From the NCBI RefSeq assembly GCF_014836555.1, contig NZ_JACSQQ010000003.1, positions 47,008-111,007 of the forward strand: a stretch of DNA of 64,000 nucleotides. The letters run 5' to 3'. Of the stretch, positions 8,595 to 17,158 are shown one piece after another. The stretch's first letter is position 1, and each line of letters starts with the position of its first letter. The position numbers and the translations under genes are program-made. Source of the DNA: Oerskovia rustica (GTDB lineage Bacteria > Actinomycetota > Actinomycetes > Actinomycetales > Cellulomonadaceae). Below the pieces are notes generated by a model. It saw nothing but the letters and a program-made list of their open reading frames with translations. It was not told where the DNA came from and made no database searches.

Positions 8595-9557
8595 TCACTT
8601 CTCCTGACCGAAGGCACGGCTCTGCACCAGGCGCAGGAACCCGAACGAGAGGACGAACGTCGCGACGGCGATGATGACCGAGGTCGCGGCCGCCGAGTAC
8701 AGGTCGCCGCGGATGAACGCGTCGCGGTAGACCTTCATGAGAGGGGTCCACGTGCTCGAGATCGTGTTGCTGAGCGGCTTGAGGGTCGTCGGCTCGGCGA
8801 AGACCTGCAGGGTCGCGATCATCGAGAAGACGAACGTCATGATGATCGAGGGCACCACGATGGGGATCTTGATCCGCCACGCCATGCCGACCTGCGTGCA
8901 GCCGTCGAGCTCGGCGGCCTCGTACAGCTCGGACGGGATCGCGCGCAGCGACGTGTAGATGACGACCATGTTGAAGCCGACACCGCCCCACACCGCGATG
9001 TTCGCGACCGCGAAGATCACCAGGTTCGACGAGAACAGGGACGGGACGTCCCAGCCGAGCCGGTCGAACACGTAGTAGAACGGGCTCACTCCCGGCAGGT
9101 AGAGGAACCCCCACAGGAGCGAGGAGATCACGGCGGGCACGGCGTACGGCAGGAAGATCGAGACCCGCGAGAACTTGGTCGCGCGCGACCGGCGTGAGTC
9201 GAGCAGCAGCGCGAAGAGCAGTGCCAGGCCCAGCATGGTCGGCACGACGATCACGCCGTACAGCGCGACGCGGCCGACGGACGCGAGGAACTCCGGGTCG
9301 GCGAGCGACGCCGCGTAGTTCGCGAACCCGTTCCACACCTCGGTCCGCGAACCGGAACCCAGGCCCAGCCCGCTGACCTTCTCGGTGCGGAAGCTCAGGT
9401 ACACCGCGTACGCGATCGGCAGTGCGAGGACGAGGACGAACAGCACGATCGCGGGGGCGAGGAAGGCCCAGGGGGCTCCCTGGCGCCGGGACGCACCGGG
9501 TCGGCGGCGTCGCACCGCGGGCGGCGCGGTGGGCCGCGCTGGCGTGGTCGTGGTCAC
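8595..9557 (-). CDS. carbohydrate ABC transporter permease (MalF-like)
   Basis: A 320-residue CUT1 permease with a basic N-terminal tail (RRRRPGASRRQGAPW) and six or so membrane segments starting with AFLAPAIVLFVLVLALPIAY. The EAA loop is ELYEAAELDGCTQVGMAWRI followed by KIPIVVPSIIM. Second gene of the leftward galactan transport operon, 106 nt after the binding-protein gene. Partner of the MalG-like permease that follows. Confidence 0.92.
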   Translation of the reverse strand: MTTTTPARPTAPPAVRRRRPGASRRQGAPWAFLAPAIVLFVLVLALPIAYAVYLSFRTEKVSGLGLGSGSRTEVWNGFANYAASLADPEFLASVGRVALYGVIVVPTMLGLALLFALLLDSRRSRATKFSRVSIFLPYAVPAVISSLLWGFLYLPGVSPFYYVFDRLGWDVPSLFSSNLVIFAVANIAVWGGVGFNMVVIYTSLRAIPSELYEAAELDGCTQVGMAWRIKIPIVVPSIIMTFVFSMIATLQVFAEPTTLKPLSNTISSTWTPLMKVYRDAFIRGDLYSAAATSVIIAVATFVLSFGFLRLVQSRAFGQEK

Positions 9558-9663
9558 GATCTCTCCTCGGAAGGTCTCCGCCGATCGGGTGCGGACGGCG
9601 GTTGAAGCACGGTGCGGAAGGGAGGGGCGACCGCCCGGACTGACCGGGCGGCCGCCGTCGGGC

Positions 9664-10974
9664 CTACTCCTTGACGGTGAAGCCGGAGCTCACCATGTCG
9701 TCGAGCGTGACCTTCTGCATGGCCTCGACCGCAGCCGTGAACGCGGCCTGCGACCTCGCCTCGGTGGCCTTGCCGAACTCGTCGTTGTACGCCGAGTAGG
9801 TGACGTTGACGTTGGGGCCGTACGTGAAGCTGCCCGCGGTCTTGGCCGTCTCGGCCGCGATCTCGTAGAAGTCGGGCTGGTTCGCGAAGAACGTCGGCGG
9901 CTCGGACAGCGCCTCGGCCGACGCCGGGATGTTGGCCGGGTAGACGCCGGTCTGCTCGACGAGGAGGTCGACGCCCTCCTGCGACGCGTTGAGCCACGTG
10001 ATGAACTTCGCGGCCTGCTCGGGGTGCTTCGACTGGCTCGTCACGGCCGTCGCGGACCCGCCCCAGTTGCCCGTCGCGGGGTCGGCCGCGTCCCACTGCG
10101 GCATGGGGGCCATTTTCCACAGTCCTGCGGTGTCGGGGGCGTTGCCCTCGAGGACGCCGGGTGCCCAGATGGCCGAGAGCCACCCGATCTGCGTGCCGTT
10201 GTTGAGCGCGGCGTTCCACTCGGGGGTGTACATGGGCTTGTTGTCGATCACGCCGGACTCGACGAGCCCGCCCCAGTAGTCGGCGACCTTGAGCGTCGCC
10301 TCGTCGTCGACCGCGACGGTCCACGCGTCGCCGTCGATCCCCCACCAGGAGGCGCCGGCCTGCTGCGCGAGGCCCGTGAACCAGCCCGCGTCGGTCGCGG
10401 AGAACGTACCGAGGTACTTGGTCGGGTCCGCGGCCTGCAGGGCGGCAGCCGTCGCGGCGTACTCGTCCCAGGTCGTGGGCACGGTCAGGCCGAGCTGCTC
10501 GAAGATGTCGGCGCGGTAGTAGAACTGCATGGGGCCCGAGTCCTGCGGCACGGCGTAGACCGCGTCGGAGCCCAGGGTCACGTCGTTCCAGACGCCCTCC
10601 GGGAACTGGTCAGCGAGGTCCGCGACCTCGCCCGAGATGTCGGCGAGCGCGTCGGCCGAGACGAGCGTGGGGATCTTCTGGTACTCGGTCTGCATGATGT
10701 CGGGCGCCCCGCTGCCGGCCTTGACCGCGGTGAGCAGCTTGGTGATCGCGGGGTCGCCGCCGTCCTGCTTGTTGACCGTGACCTGGATGTCCGGGTTCGC
10801 CTCGTTCCAGGTCTCGACGACCTTGTCGACGTTGGGCGCCCAGGTCCAGAAGGTGAGCTCGACCGGGCCGTCGGCCGCGGGGGCGTCCGTGCCGTCGCCG
10901 GAGCTGCAGGCGGTCATCAGTAGTGCGGCGGAGGCGATGATCGCCGCTGCCTTCATGCCTGTGGACAGGCGCAT
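9664..10974 (-). CDS. ABC sugar transporter, substrate-binding lipoprotein
   Basis: A 436-residue binding protein. The start at 10974 is set by GAGGAGG 5 nt upstream and gives a signal peptide with lipobox MTAC (cysteine near residue 23). Family-1 fold features include APDIMQTEYQKIP and WDEYAA. First gene of the leftward operon and divergent from the GH42 gene, with 199 bp of regulatory DNA between. A TTGACA hexamer on the minus strand at 11091-11086 may be its -35 element, but no good -10 follows. Likely ligand: galacto-oligosaccharides released by the neighbouring GH53 enzyme (inference). Confidence 0.92.
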   Translation of the reverse strand: MRLSTGMKAAAIIASAALLMTACSSGDGTDAPAADGPVELTFWTWAPNVDKVVETWNEANPDIQVTVNKQDGGDPAITKLLTAVKAGSGAPDIMQTEYQKIPTLVSADALADISGEVADLADQFPEGVWNDVTLGSDAVYAVPQDSGPMQFYYRADIFEQLGLTVPTTWDEYAATAAALQAADPTKYLGTFSATDAGWFTGLAQQAGASWWGIDGDAWTVAVDDEATLKVADYWGGLVESGVIDNKPMYTPEWNAALNNGTQIGWLSAIWAPGVLEGNAPDTAGLWKMAPMPQWDAADPATGNWGGSATAVTSQSKHPEQAAKFITWLNASQEGVDLLVEQTGVYPANIPASAEALSEPPTFFANQPDFYEIAAETAKTAGSFTYGPNVNVTYSAYNDEFGKATEARSQAAFTAAVEAMQKVTLDDMVSSGFTVKE

Positions 10975-11048
10975 GAGGTCCTCCTCGTCAAGGAACCATC
11001 GCGCTTCTCGCCGGGGCTTCGGGCCACGGCGACTCACGACAGTGTGGG

Positions 11049-11064
11049 CTGTGCACGGTCACAG
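11049..11064. promoter_or_regulatory. candidate LacI operator 1 of the galactan locus
   Basis: CTGTGCACGGTCACAG, an imperfect palindrome (CTGTG-N6-CACAG) about 80 bp upstream of the binding-protein start. Its reverse complement differs at one base from the second site at 11138-11153, so the two sites are near-identical inverted copies 89 bp apart in the divergent promoter region. Confidence 0.7.
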
Positions 11065-11137
11065 TACTCACGACCTGCATGCTCTTGTCAACATCGTGTT
11101 TCATGCTGTTACCTAGGTGTTGCAGCGCCGGTCATAC

Positions 11138-11153
11138 CTGTGATCGTGCACAG
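11138..11153. promoter_or_regulatory. candidate LacI operator 2 of the galactan locus
   Basis: CTGTGATCGTGCACAG, about 20-35 bp upstream of the GH42 start. It matches the reverse complement of the site at 11049-11064 in 15 of 16 positions. Position just before the ribosome-binding site fits repression of the GH42-GH53 transcript. Confidence 0.7.
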
Positions 11154-11173
11154 TGACGTGTTGAGGAGAGCGC

Positions 11174-13243
11174 ATGACTTCCGTCCAGCCCCGCCCGGTC
11201 GGCCCCGTCTACGACGGCTGGCTGCCCGGCGTCGACGCGATCTGCTACGGCGGTGACTACAACCCCGAGCAGTGGCCCGAGGAGGTCTGGGAGCAGGACG
11301 TCGCCCTGATGCACGAGGCCGGGGTCAACCTCGTCAGCATCGGGATGTTCAGCTGGGCACTCATGGAGCCGCGCGAAGGAGAGTTCGACCTCGCCTGGCT
11401 CGACCGCCTGATCGACCTTCTGCACGCCCACGGCATCCGCGTCGACCTCGGCACCCCCACCGCGTCCCCGCCCGCCTGGTTCTTCCACGCCTACCCCGAC
11501 TCGCGCGTCGTGACCCGCGACGGCAGGGTCCTCGGGTTCGGCTCGCGCGGCATGGTCTCGCCCAGCTCGCCCGAGTACCGCCGTGCGTGCGTGCGCATCA
11601 CGACCGAGCTCGCGAGGCGCTACGGCTCGCACCCCGCGCTCGCGCTGTGGCACGTGCACAACGAGTACGGCGCCCCCGTCTCGGACGACTACTCGCCCGC
11701 GAGCGCCGCGGCCTTCCGCGAGTGGCTGCGCGAGCGCTACGGCGACCTCGACGGCCTCAACGCCGCCTGGGGCACCCGCTTCTGGGGCCAGGTCTACGGC
11801 GAGTGGGAGCACGTGGACGTGCCGGCCGTCGCGGCCTCCGTCGTCAACCCCGCGCAGCGTCTCGACTTCGCGCGCTTCACCAACGACGCGCTGCTGGCCT
11901 GCTTCGTGGCCGAGCGCGACGCGATCCGGGCGCACTCGACCGTGCCCGTCACGACAAACTTCATGGCGGGCGAGTGCCCGTCGACCGACCTGTGGGCGTG
12001 GGCCCGCGAGGTCGACGTCGTCTCGAACGACCACTACCTGCGGGCCGGCGACCCGCGCAACGAGGTGGGGCTCGCGCTCGCCGCGGACCTCACTCGCTCG
12101 GTCGCGGGCGGCAAGCCGTGGCTGCTGCTCGAGCACTCGACGTCGGGCGTGAACTGGCAGCCGCGCAACGTCGCCAAGCGCCCCGGGGAGATGGCGCGCA
12201 ACGCGTTCTCGCACCTGGGCCGAGGGGCCGACGCGATCATGTTCTTCCAGTGGCGTGCCTCGCGCTCAGGAGCGGAGAAGTTCCACTCGGCGATGCTGCC
12301 GCACGCGGGCACGGGAAGCCGGGTGTGGCGCGAGGTCGTGGCGCTCGGCGCCGACCTGGGCAAGGTCGCGGAGGTGCGCGGGTCGCGCGTGCACGCCGAC
12401 GTCGCGATCCTGTGGGACCCCGAGTCGTTCTGGGCGCAGGACCTCGAGTGGCGTCCCAGCGTGGACGCGCAGCACCGCGAGCGCGTCGACGCGTTCTACG
12501 ACCGGTTCTGGCGCGACGGGGTCCAGGTGGACTTCGCGCACCCGGCGCAGGACCTGTCGGGGTACCGCCTGGTCGTCGCGCCCGCGTCGTACCTGCTGAC
12601 GCAGGGGTCGGCCGACAACCTCACGCGCTACGTCGAGGGCGGCGGCACGCTCCTGGTGTCGTACTTCTCGGCCGCGGTCGACGAGCACGACGCCGTGCAC
12701 CCGGGTGGGTTCCTGGCGCCGCTGCGCCGCGCGCTCGGCCTCACTGTCGAGGAGTTCCTGCCCCTGCGGGAGGGCGAGTCGCTGGCCGTCGCGCTCGACG
12801 GCGGCGAGACGGTGCCCGCCCTGACGGGCACGCTCGCGGGCGACGTGTGGGCCGACGACATCACGCTCGACGGCGCCCAGGTCGTGGGCACGTACGTCGA
12901 CGGCCCCGCCCCGGGCGCCCCCGCGATCACGCGCCACGCGCTCGGCGAGGGCACGGGCTGGTACGTCTCGACGCGCCTCGACGTCACGGACCTCGGCACG
13001 CTCCTGGGCGCCGTCTACGCGGACGCGGGACTGGCGCCGTCGGGCCTGGTCGAGGGCTTCGAGGTCGTGCGCCGCCGCGGCGACGACGCCGAGTACGTCG
13101 TCGCGATCAACCACACCGGGCACGAGGTCAAGCTGCCCGGGCTCCCCGCCGGGGCCACGGACCTCGTGAGCGGCGAGGCCACGCCCGGCACCGCCGCGGT
13201 CGCGGCGGGGGCGGTGCGCGTGCTGCGCGCCCCGCTCGTCTGA
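11174..13243 (+). CDS. GH42 beta-galactosidase
   Basis: A 689-residue glycoside hydrolase family 42 enzyme that releases galactose from beta-galactosides with retention. The TIM barrel starts at about residue 23 (ICYGGDYNPEQWP, a family hallmark). Acid/base E164 lies in HNEYG and the nucleophile is E320 in LLLEHST. The trimerisation domain and a small C-terminal beta domain follow, giving the usual family length. There is no signal peptide, so it acts in the cytoplasm on imported galacto-oligosaccharides. AGGAGAG precedes the ATG at 11174. It faces the transport operon and is followed after 54 nt by the secreted GH53 galactanase, forming a full galactan pathway. Confidence 0.95.
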   Translation: MTSVQPRPVGPVYDGWLPGVDAICYGGDYNPEQWPEEVWEQDVALMHEAGVNLVSIGMFSWALMEPREGEFDLAWLDRLIDLLHAHGIRVDLGTPTASPPAWFFHAYPDSRVVTRDGRVLGFGSRGMVSPSSPEYRRACVRITTELARRYGSHPALALWHVHNEYGAPVSDDYSPASAAAFREWLRERYGDLDGLNAAWGTRFWGQVYGEWEHVDVPAVAASVVNPAQRLDFARFTNDALLACFVAERDAIRAHSTVPVTTNFMAGECPSTDLWAWAREVDVVSNDHYLRAGDPRNEVGLALAADLTRSVAGGKPWLLLEHSTSGVNWQPRNVAKRPGEMARNAFSHLGRGADAIMFFQWRASRSGAEKFHSAMLPHAGTGSRVWREVVALGADLGKVAEVRGSRVHADVAILWDPESFWAQDLEWRPSVDAQHRERVDAFYDRFWRDGVQVDFAHPAQDLSGYRLVVAPASYLLTQGSADNLTRYVEGGGTLLVSYFSAAVDEHDAVHPGGFLAPLRRALGLTVEEFLPLREGESLAVALDGGETVPALTGTLAGDVWADDITLDGAQVVGTYVDGPAPGAPAITRHALGEGTGWYVSTRLDVTDLGTLLGAVYADAGLAPSGLVEGFEVVRRRGDDAEYVVAINHTGHEVKLPGLPAGATDLVSGEATPGTAAVAAGAVRVLRAPLV

Positions 13244-13297
13244 GGGCTCACCACGGGCCCTGCTCGACCCATCAACGCACCACGTCAAGGAGGACGG

Positions 13298-15202
13298 ATG
13301 AGATCGACGAGGAAGAGCACGCTGGGGGTCCTGGTGGCCGCGCTGGCGTTCGCCGGGGCCGCACCTGCGGTCGCGGCGGACGCGGCGCCCGTGGCGACCG
13401 GCACCCTGGTGAACCCCGGCTTCGAGGCCGGGCTCACGGGCTGGACCGTCACGAGCACCACGGGGCACGACGGCGCCGCGAAGGCCGAGAGCACCGGCCA
13501 CGGCTCGTCGTCGGGCCGGCTGACGCACTGGGCCGGTGACGCCTACGACGTCACGACGGCCCAGACCGTCGAGGGGCTGTCCACAGGCTGGTGGACGGCG
13601 AGCGCCTGGGTGAAGTCGGGCGGCGCGCTCGACGCGACGCGGCTCGCGCTCACGGGCTGCGGGGCCGACGACGCCACGACGACCCCGATCACCGAGCAGG
13701 ACGACCAGTGGGTCCGGCTGTCGGTCTCGGCGTACGTGACGGGCGGCGACTGCACGGTCGCGGTCGTGACGGACGGGCCGGGGGGCACTTGGGCGTCGGT
13801 CGACGACGTGACGCTCGAACGGAGGCGCGTGGTGCGCGACGTGCGCGGTGGCGACCTGTCGGGCGTCGCCAAGAACGAGGACTTCGGGGCGACGTACGCG
13901 AGCACCGACGGCACCCCGGGCGACCCGGTCGAGATCCTCGCGGAGGCGGGCATGAACCTGGGCCGCCTCAAGGTGTGGGTCGACCCGGCCGACGGGTACA
14001 ACGAGATCACGCACGTCGTGGAGAGCGCCCGGCGCATCGAGGCCGCGGGCATGGACGTCATGATCGACTTCCACTACTCCGACCGCTGGACCGACCCGGG
14101 TGCGCAGGGCACCCCGGCGGCGTGGGTCGGCGGGACCACGCAGGAGCTGGCGCAGGACGTCTACGACCACACGCGCGACGTCCTGGTCGCGCTCCGCGAC
14201 GCGGGCGTGACCACGGACTACGTGCAGGTCGGCAACGAGATCAACCCCGGCTTGATGTGGCCCTACGGGCAGACGTGGGACGTTGTCCCGGGCGACGGGT
14301 ACGACACCGCGCAGTGGGACTCGCTCGCGGCGTTCCTGAGCGCGGGCTCCCGTGCCGTGCGCGACGTGGCCCCCGAGGCGCAGGTGATCCTGCACCTGAC
14401 GAACATCAACAACGGGATCGGCGGCCTGACCTGGTGGTTCGACGAGGTCACCTCACGTGGGGTCGACTTCGACGTGATCGGCCTGAGCTACTACGGCTAC
14501 TGGCACGGCAGCCTGGGCGACCTGCAGGCCGCGGTCGGTACCCTGTCCGAGCGCTACGACCGTGACGTCATGGTCGTCGAGACCGCCTACCCGTTCACGC
14601 TCGACGACGGCACGCCCGCGTGGGAGAACGTGATCGACACCGAGGCGAAGCTCGTGCCGGGCTACCCCGCGACGCCCACCGGGCAGGCCGCGGCGCTGCG
14701 CGCGGTCCAGGACGTCGTCGCGTCGGCACCGAGCGGGCGCGGGCTGGGCGTCGTGTACTGGGAGCCCGCGTGGACGTCGGTCGAGGGCAACGGCTGGGAC
14801 CCGGCCGACCCGTCGTCGGGCAACGCGTGGGAGAACCAGGCGATGTTCGACCTCGACGGCCGCCTCCTCGCACCCGTCGCGGCAGAGCTCGCCCCCGACG
14901 CGGCGACGTCCGTGTGGTCGGCATCGGCGGTCTACACCGCCGGGGACGTCGTCCTGCACGACGGCGCCGCGTACGTCGCGTCGTGGTGGACCTCGGGTCA
15001 GGAGCCGGGCGCCTCGGCGTACGGGCCGTGGCAGGAGGCCGCCGCGGCCGACGAGTCGGGCACGAGCCCCTGGGTCGCGACGCGCGTGTACGTCGCGGGC
15101 GAGCGCGCGACGTTCGACGGCTCGACGTTCCAGGCGCGCTGGTGGACGAGGAACCAGCAGCCCGACGGTTCCGCGTGGGGCCCGTGGGAGCGCGTCGGCT
15201 GA
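13298..15202 (+). CDS. secreted GH53 endo-beta-1,4-galactanase with carbohydrate-binding modules
   Basis: A 634-residue secreted enzyme that cuts beta-1,4-galactan (pectin side chains) internally. Domains in order: Sec signal peptide ending near AVAA (residue 27); a beta-sandwich module at about 38-177, starting NPGFEAGLTGW, resembling the CBM61-type galactan-binding module often fused to GH53; the GH53 barrel at about 180-525 (start RGGDLSGVAKNEDFG) with acid/base E314 in VGNEINPG and nucleophile E428 in VVETAYP; then two CBM5/12-type repeats (about 539-581 and 591-633), each with the WxxxxxYxxGD and WWTxxQxP pattern. The tandem CBM5/12 modules are better known from chitinases, so the pairing with a galactanase is unusual. 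AAGGAGGA precedes the ATG. Likely co-transcribed with the GH42 gene. Confidence 0.95.
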   Translation: MRSTRKSTLGVLVAALAFAGAAPAVAADAAPVATGTLVNPGFEAGLTGWTVTSTTGHDGAAKAESTGHGSSSGRLTHWAGDAYDVTTAQTVEGLSTGWWTASAWVKSGGALDATRLALTGCGADDATTTPITEQDDQWVRLSVSAYVTGGDCTVAVVTDGPGGTWASVDDVTLERRRVVRDVRGGDLSGVAKNEDFGATYASTDGTPGDPVEILAEAGMNLGRLKVWVDPADGYNEITHVVESARRIEAAGMDVMIDFHYSDRWTDPGAQGTPAAWVGGTTQELAQDVYDHTRDVLVALRDAGVTTDYVQVGNEINPGLMWPYGQTWDVVPGDGYDTAQWDSLAAFLSAGSRAVRDVAPEAQVILHLTNINNGIGGLTWWFDEVTSRGVDFDVIGLSYYGYWHGSLGDLQAAVGTLSERYDRDVMVVETAYPFTLDDGTPAWENVIDTEAKLVPGYPATPTGQAAALRAVQDVVASAPSGRGLGVVYWEPAWTSVEGNGWDPADPSSGNAWENQAMFDLDGRLLAPVAAELAPDAATSVWSASAVYTAGDVVLHDGAAYVASWWTSGQEPGASAYGPWQEAAAADESGTSPWVATRVYVAGERATFDGSTFQARWWTRNQQPDGSAWGPWERVG

Positions 15203-15228
15203 CGTCCCCCGTACTCCCCACGCCCGAC

Positions 15229-15257
15229 GCGCCGCTCACCTCGGAGGTGAGCGGCGC
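15229..15257. terminator. strong hairpin between convergent genes
   Basis: A perfect 12-bp stem (15229-15240 with 15246-15257) around a TCGGA loop, located between the GH53 stop and the stop of the leftward DUF4126 gene. No T tract, as common in very GC-rich genomes. Probably a bidirectional terminator. Confidence 0.75.
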
Positions 15258-15280
15258 CGTCGGGCCGGGATGGGGTCGCC

Positions 15281-15742
15281 TCAGGGGCGCGTCGCGAACG
15301 CCGCGAGCGAGAGCGCGAACGCGTCCTCGACGACCGCGGCCCGCCAGTCGGGGCGCCTGCCGACCGCGGCCGCGCGCCACGCGGCGCCGCCCCAGGTACC
15401 CGCAGCGCCACCGGCCGCCCCGAGGAGCAGCGGGAAGAGGACCCCGGCCTCGGCGCGGCGCGCGAGCACGAGCGCGCCCACCGCGCCCGAGACCATGCGG
15501 ATCGGCGGACCGGGCTGCTCGAGCCGCGAACCCGCGCTCGGCAGCTTGTCGCCCGTGAGCTCGGCCGCGACCCCCAGCGCACTGACTACCTTGGCGACCA
15601 CAGCCCACGGCCCGGACAGCGACGACGTGAGCAGCGGAGGGGCCAGGCCGAGCGACGCACGGCTGCCCGCCGCGACACCGATCGCGAGCGACCGGGCGAG
15701 GACGTCGAACGAGGATCGCGAGGCACCACGGGCTCGGGTCAT
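15281..15742 (-). CDS. DUF4126-like membrane protein
   Basis: A 153-residue hydrophobic protein resembling the DUF4126 family: GSRASLGLAPPLL near the N-terminus, GDKLPSAGSRLEQPGPPIRMVSGA in the middle (GDK, RL and PP conserved), and glycine/alanine-rich membrane segments. The start at 15742 is preferred over an upstream alternative because the extra 12 residues are not hydrophobic and lack family similarity. Function of the family is unknown. It precedes no obvious operon partner; 48 nt separate it from the NmrA-like gene. Confidence 0.75.
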   Translation of the reverse strand: MTRARGASRSSFDVLARSLAIGVAAGSRASLGLAPPLLTSSLSGPWAVVAKVVSALGVAAELTGDKLPSAGSRLEQPGPPIRMVSGAVGALVLARRAEAGVLFPLLLGAAGGAAGTWGGAAWRAAAVGRRPDWRAAVVEDAFALSLAAFATRP

Positions 15743-15790
15743 GCTCCCCACGATCACGCGCGGACCGGGCCCCGGCAACCGGGGGAGCCG

Positions 15791-16546
15791 CTAGCGGGAA
15801 CGCCCGTACCGCTCGACCAGGTGCTGCCCGTACGTCCCCGTCCCGGAGGGCTCGCCCGGCACCATGTGGTGGCCTGCCGCGTACGCGGCGAAGGTCCGTC
15901 CCGGCAACCGCACCTGGGCGACCCCGCGCCGGCTGCCCGTCGCCCGCAGCCAGGCGCGCGCGGCCTCGCGGCCCGTGATGCGCTCGGGCCCGCCGACGTC
16001 CACGACCCGGCCCGACGGCCCGGCGGCGACGATCTCCACGAGGCGCGCGGCGACGTCGGGCACCGCGATCGGCTGGACCTCGAGCGCCGGCGTGAGCAGC
16101 ACGGGCGAGAAGCGCTGCGCGATGAAGAGGTTGTCGACGAACTCGTGGAACTGCGTGGCCCGCAGGATCGTGTGCGGGAGGCCGGACGCGGCCAGCAGGT
16201 CCTCGACCTCGACCTTCGCCGTGTAGTAGCCGAGCGGGATCTGGTCGACGCCCACGATCGACTGGAACACGACGTGCCCCACCCCGGCGTCGCGGGCCGC
16301 AGCCACGACATGGCGGCCCATCTCGACGTCGGCCCGGGGGCCGCGGGTCGCGAGGTGCAGGACGGTCTCCGCACCGTCGAACGCCTCCCGCAGGCCCTCG
16401 CCCGTGGTGAGGTCCCCGACCACGAAGGCCGGGCCGGGCCTGGCGGACCGGCTGAGCACGCGGACGTCGTGCCCCGCGGCGCGCAGGAGCGTCACGGTGG
16501 GGGTGCCGAGCGTGCCGGTGCCGCCGGTCACGAGGATCGTGGTCAT
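15791..16546 (-). CDS. NmrA-like NAD(P)-binding protein (atypical SDR)
   Basis: A 251-residue Rossmann protein. The dinucleotide-binding motif ILVTGGTGTLGTPTV opens the protein (TGGTGxLG), VLSRSARPG marks the second strand and VVFQSIVGVD the fourth. The segment YYTAKVEVEDLL keeps the Y-x3-K pair typical of extended SDRs. Proteins of this type act as oxidoreductases or NAD(P)H-sensing regulators; nothing here decides which. The start at 16546 places the Rossmann motif at residue 4; the longer open frame upstream has no family match. Confidence 0.85.
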   Translation of the reverse strand: MTTILVTGGTGTLGTPTVTLLRAAGHDVRVLSRSARPGPAFVVGDLTTGEGLREAFDGAETVLHLATRGPRADVEMGRHVVAAARDAGVGHVVFQSIVGVDQIPLGYYTAKVEVEDLLAASGLPHTILRATQFHEFVDNLFIAQRFSPVLLTPALEVQPIAVPDVAARLVEIVAAGPSGRVVDVGGPERITGREAARAWLRATGSRRGVAQVRLPGRTFAAYAAGHHMVPGEPSGTGTYGQHLVERYGRSR

Positions 16547-16569
16547 GGACGCATCCTCTCGCGTCGGGC

Positions 16570-16866
16570 TCAGCCCTGCCGGGCGTCGCGGTCGGACGTC
16601 GCGAGCCTCCAGGCGTCCGACCGTCGAATCCTGACCTGCACCCCCACGAGGAACACGTTGAGGCACAGCAGGAACCCGACACCCACCCAGCGCCCCACAG
16701 GATCCTGGTCGCTGTCCCCGCCGAAGATCGCCACCGCCCCGGCGATCACGAAGTTCACGACGATCACTACGACGACGGCACCGGCGAACCGGCGGAGAGC
16801 TGCGAGCTTCTTCGCGTCGAGCCGCTTCGGCTCCTCGCCTCCCCCTCCCACCTGCGGGCCGTTCAC
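16570..16866 (-). CDS. small two-TM membrane protein, unknown function
   Basis: A 98-residue protein with a glycine-rich N-terminus, a basic stretch (EPKRLDAKKLAALRRF) and two membrane helices (AGAVVVVIVVNFVIAGAVAIF and VGVGFLLCLNVFLVGVQV). The C-terminus is basic and cytoplasmic. Its ATG overlaps the stop of a 32-codon upstream ORF (ATGA), suggesting coupled translation. Not recognised as a named family. Confidence 0.65.
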   Translation of the reverse strand: MNGPQVGGGGEEPKRLDAKKLAALRRFAGAVVVVIVVNFVIAGAVAIFGGDSDQDPVGRWVGVGFLLCLNVFLVGVQVRIRRSDAWRLATSDRDARQG

Positions 16867-16961
16867 GACCGACCCCTTCGCAGTGTGACGAGCGCCTCGA
16901 CCTGGTCCCCCGCCAGCCGACGCAGACCATCGACATCCGCCCCCTGCAGTCCCTCGCTCAT
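16863..16961 (-). CDS. 32-residue ORF, possible truncated WXG100-like protein
   Basis: A very short ORF with a strong Shine-Dalgarno (AGGAGGAG, about 5 nt before the ATG at 16961) and a 4-nt overlap with the next gene, both signs of real translation. The peptide begins MSEGLQGADVDGLRRLAG, similar to the start of WXG100/ESX-like helical proteins (GADVxxLRxLA), but it stops before the turn motif. It may be a decayed secretion substrate kept as a leader for the membrane protein, or an unrelated microprotein. Confidence 0.45.
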   Translation of the reverse strand: MSEGLQGADVDGLRRLAGDQVEALVTLRRGRS

Positions 16962-17158
16962 GCTCTCCTCCTGGCGATCTCGTCGGTCAGGGCAGCACGC
17001 TTTCCGACGACGCGGACCGGCCCGAGGGGAGAAGTGCCCATCGGGTCGCGGGACACCCAGGTCTCCGGCGTCGTCCACAGGTCAGGTTCCGACGTCCTCG
17101 TCCACAGAGGGTCGTCCCGCCTCGGCGGGGCTCGCCACCCGCGCGGCACCCTACCGGC

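Noticed and set aside
11049-11153. CRP/GlxR-type sites
   Set aside because: The half sites TGTG and CACA are separated by 6 bp instead of the 8 bp needed for TGTGA-N6-TCACA.
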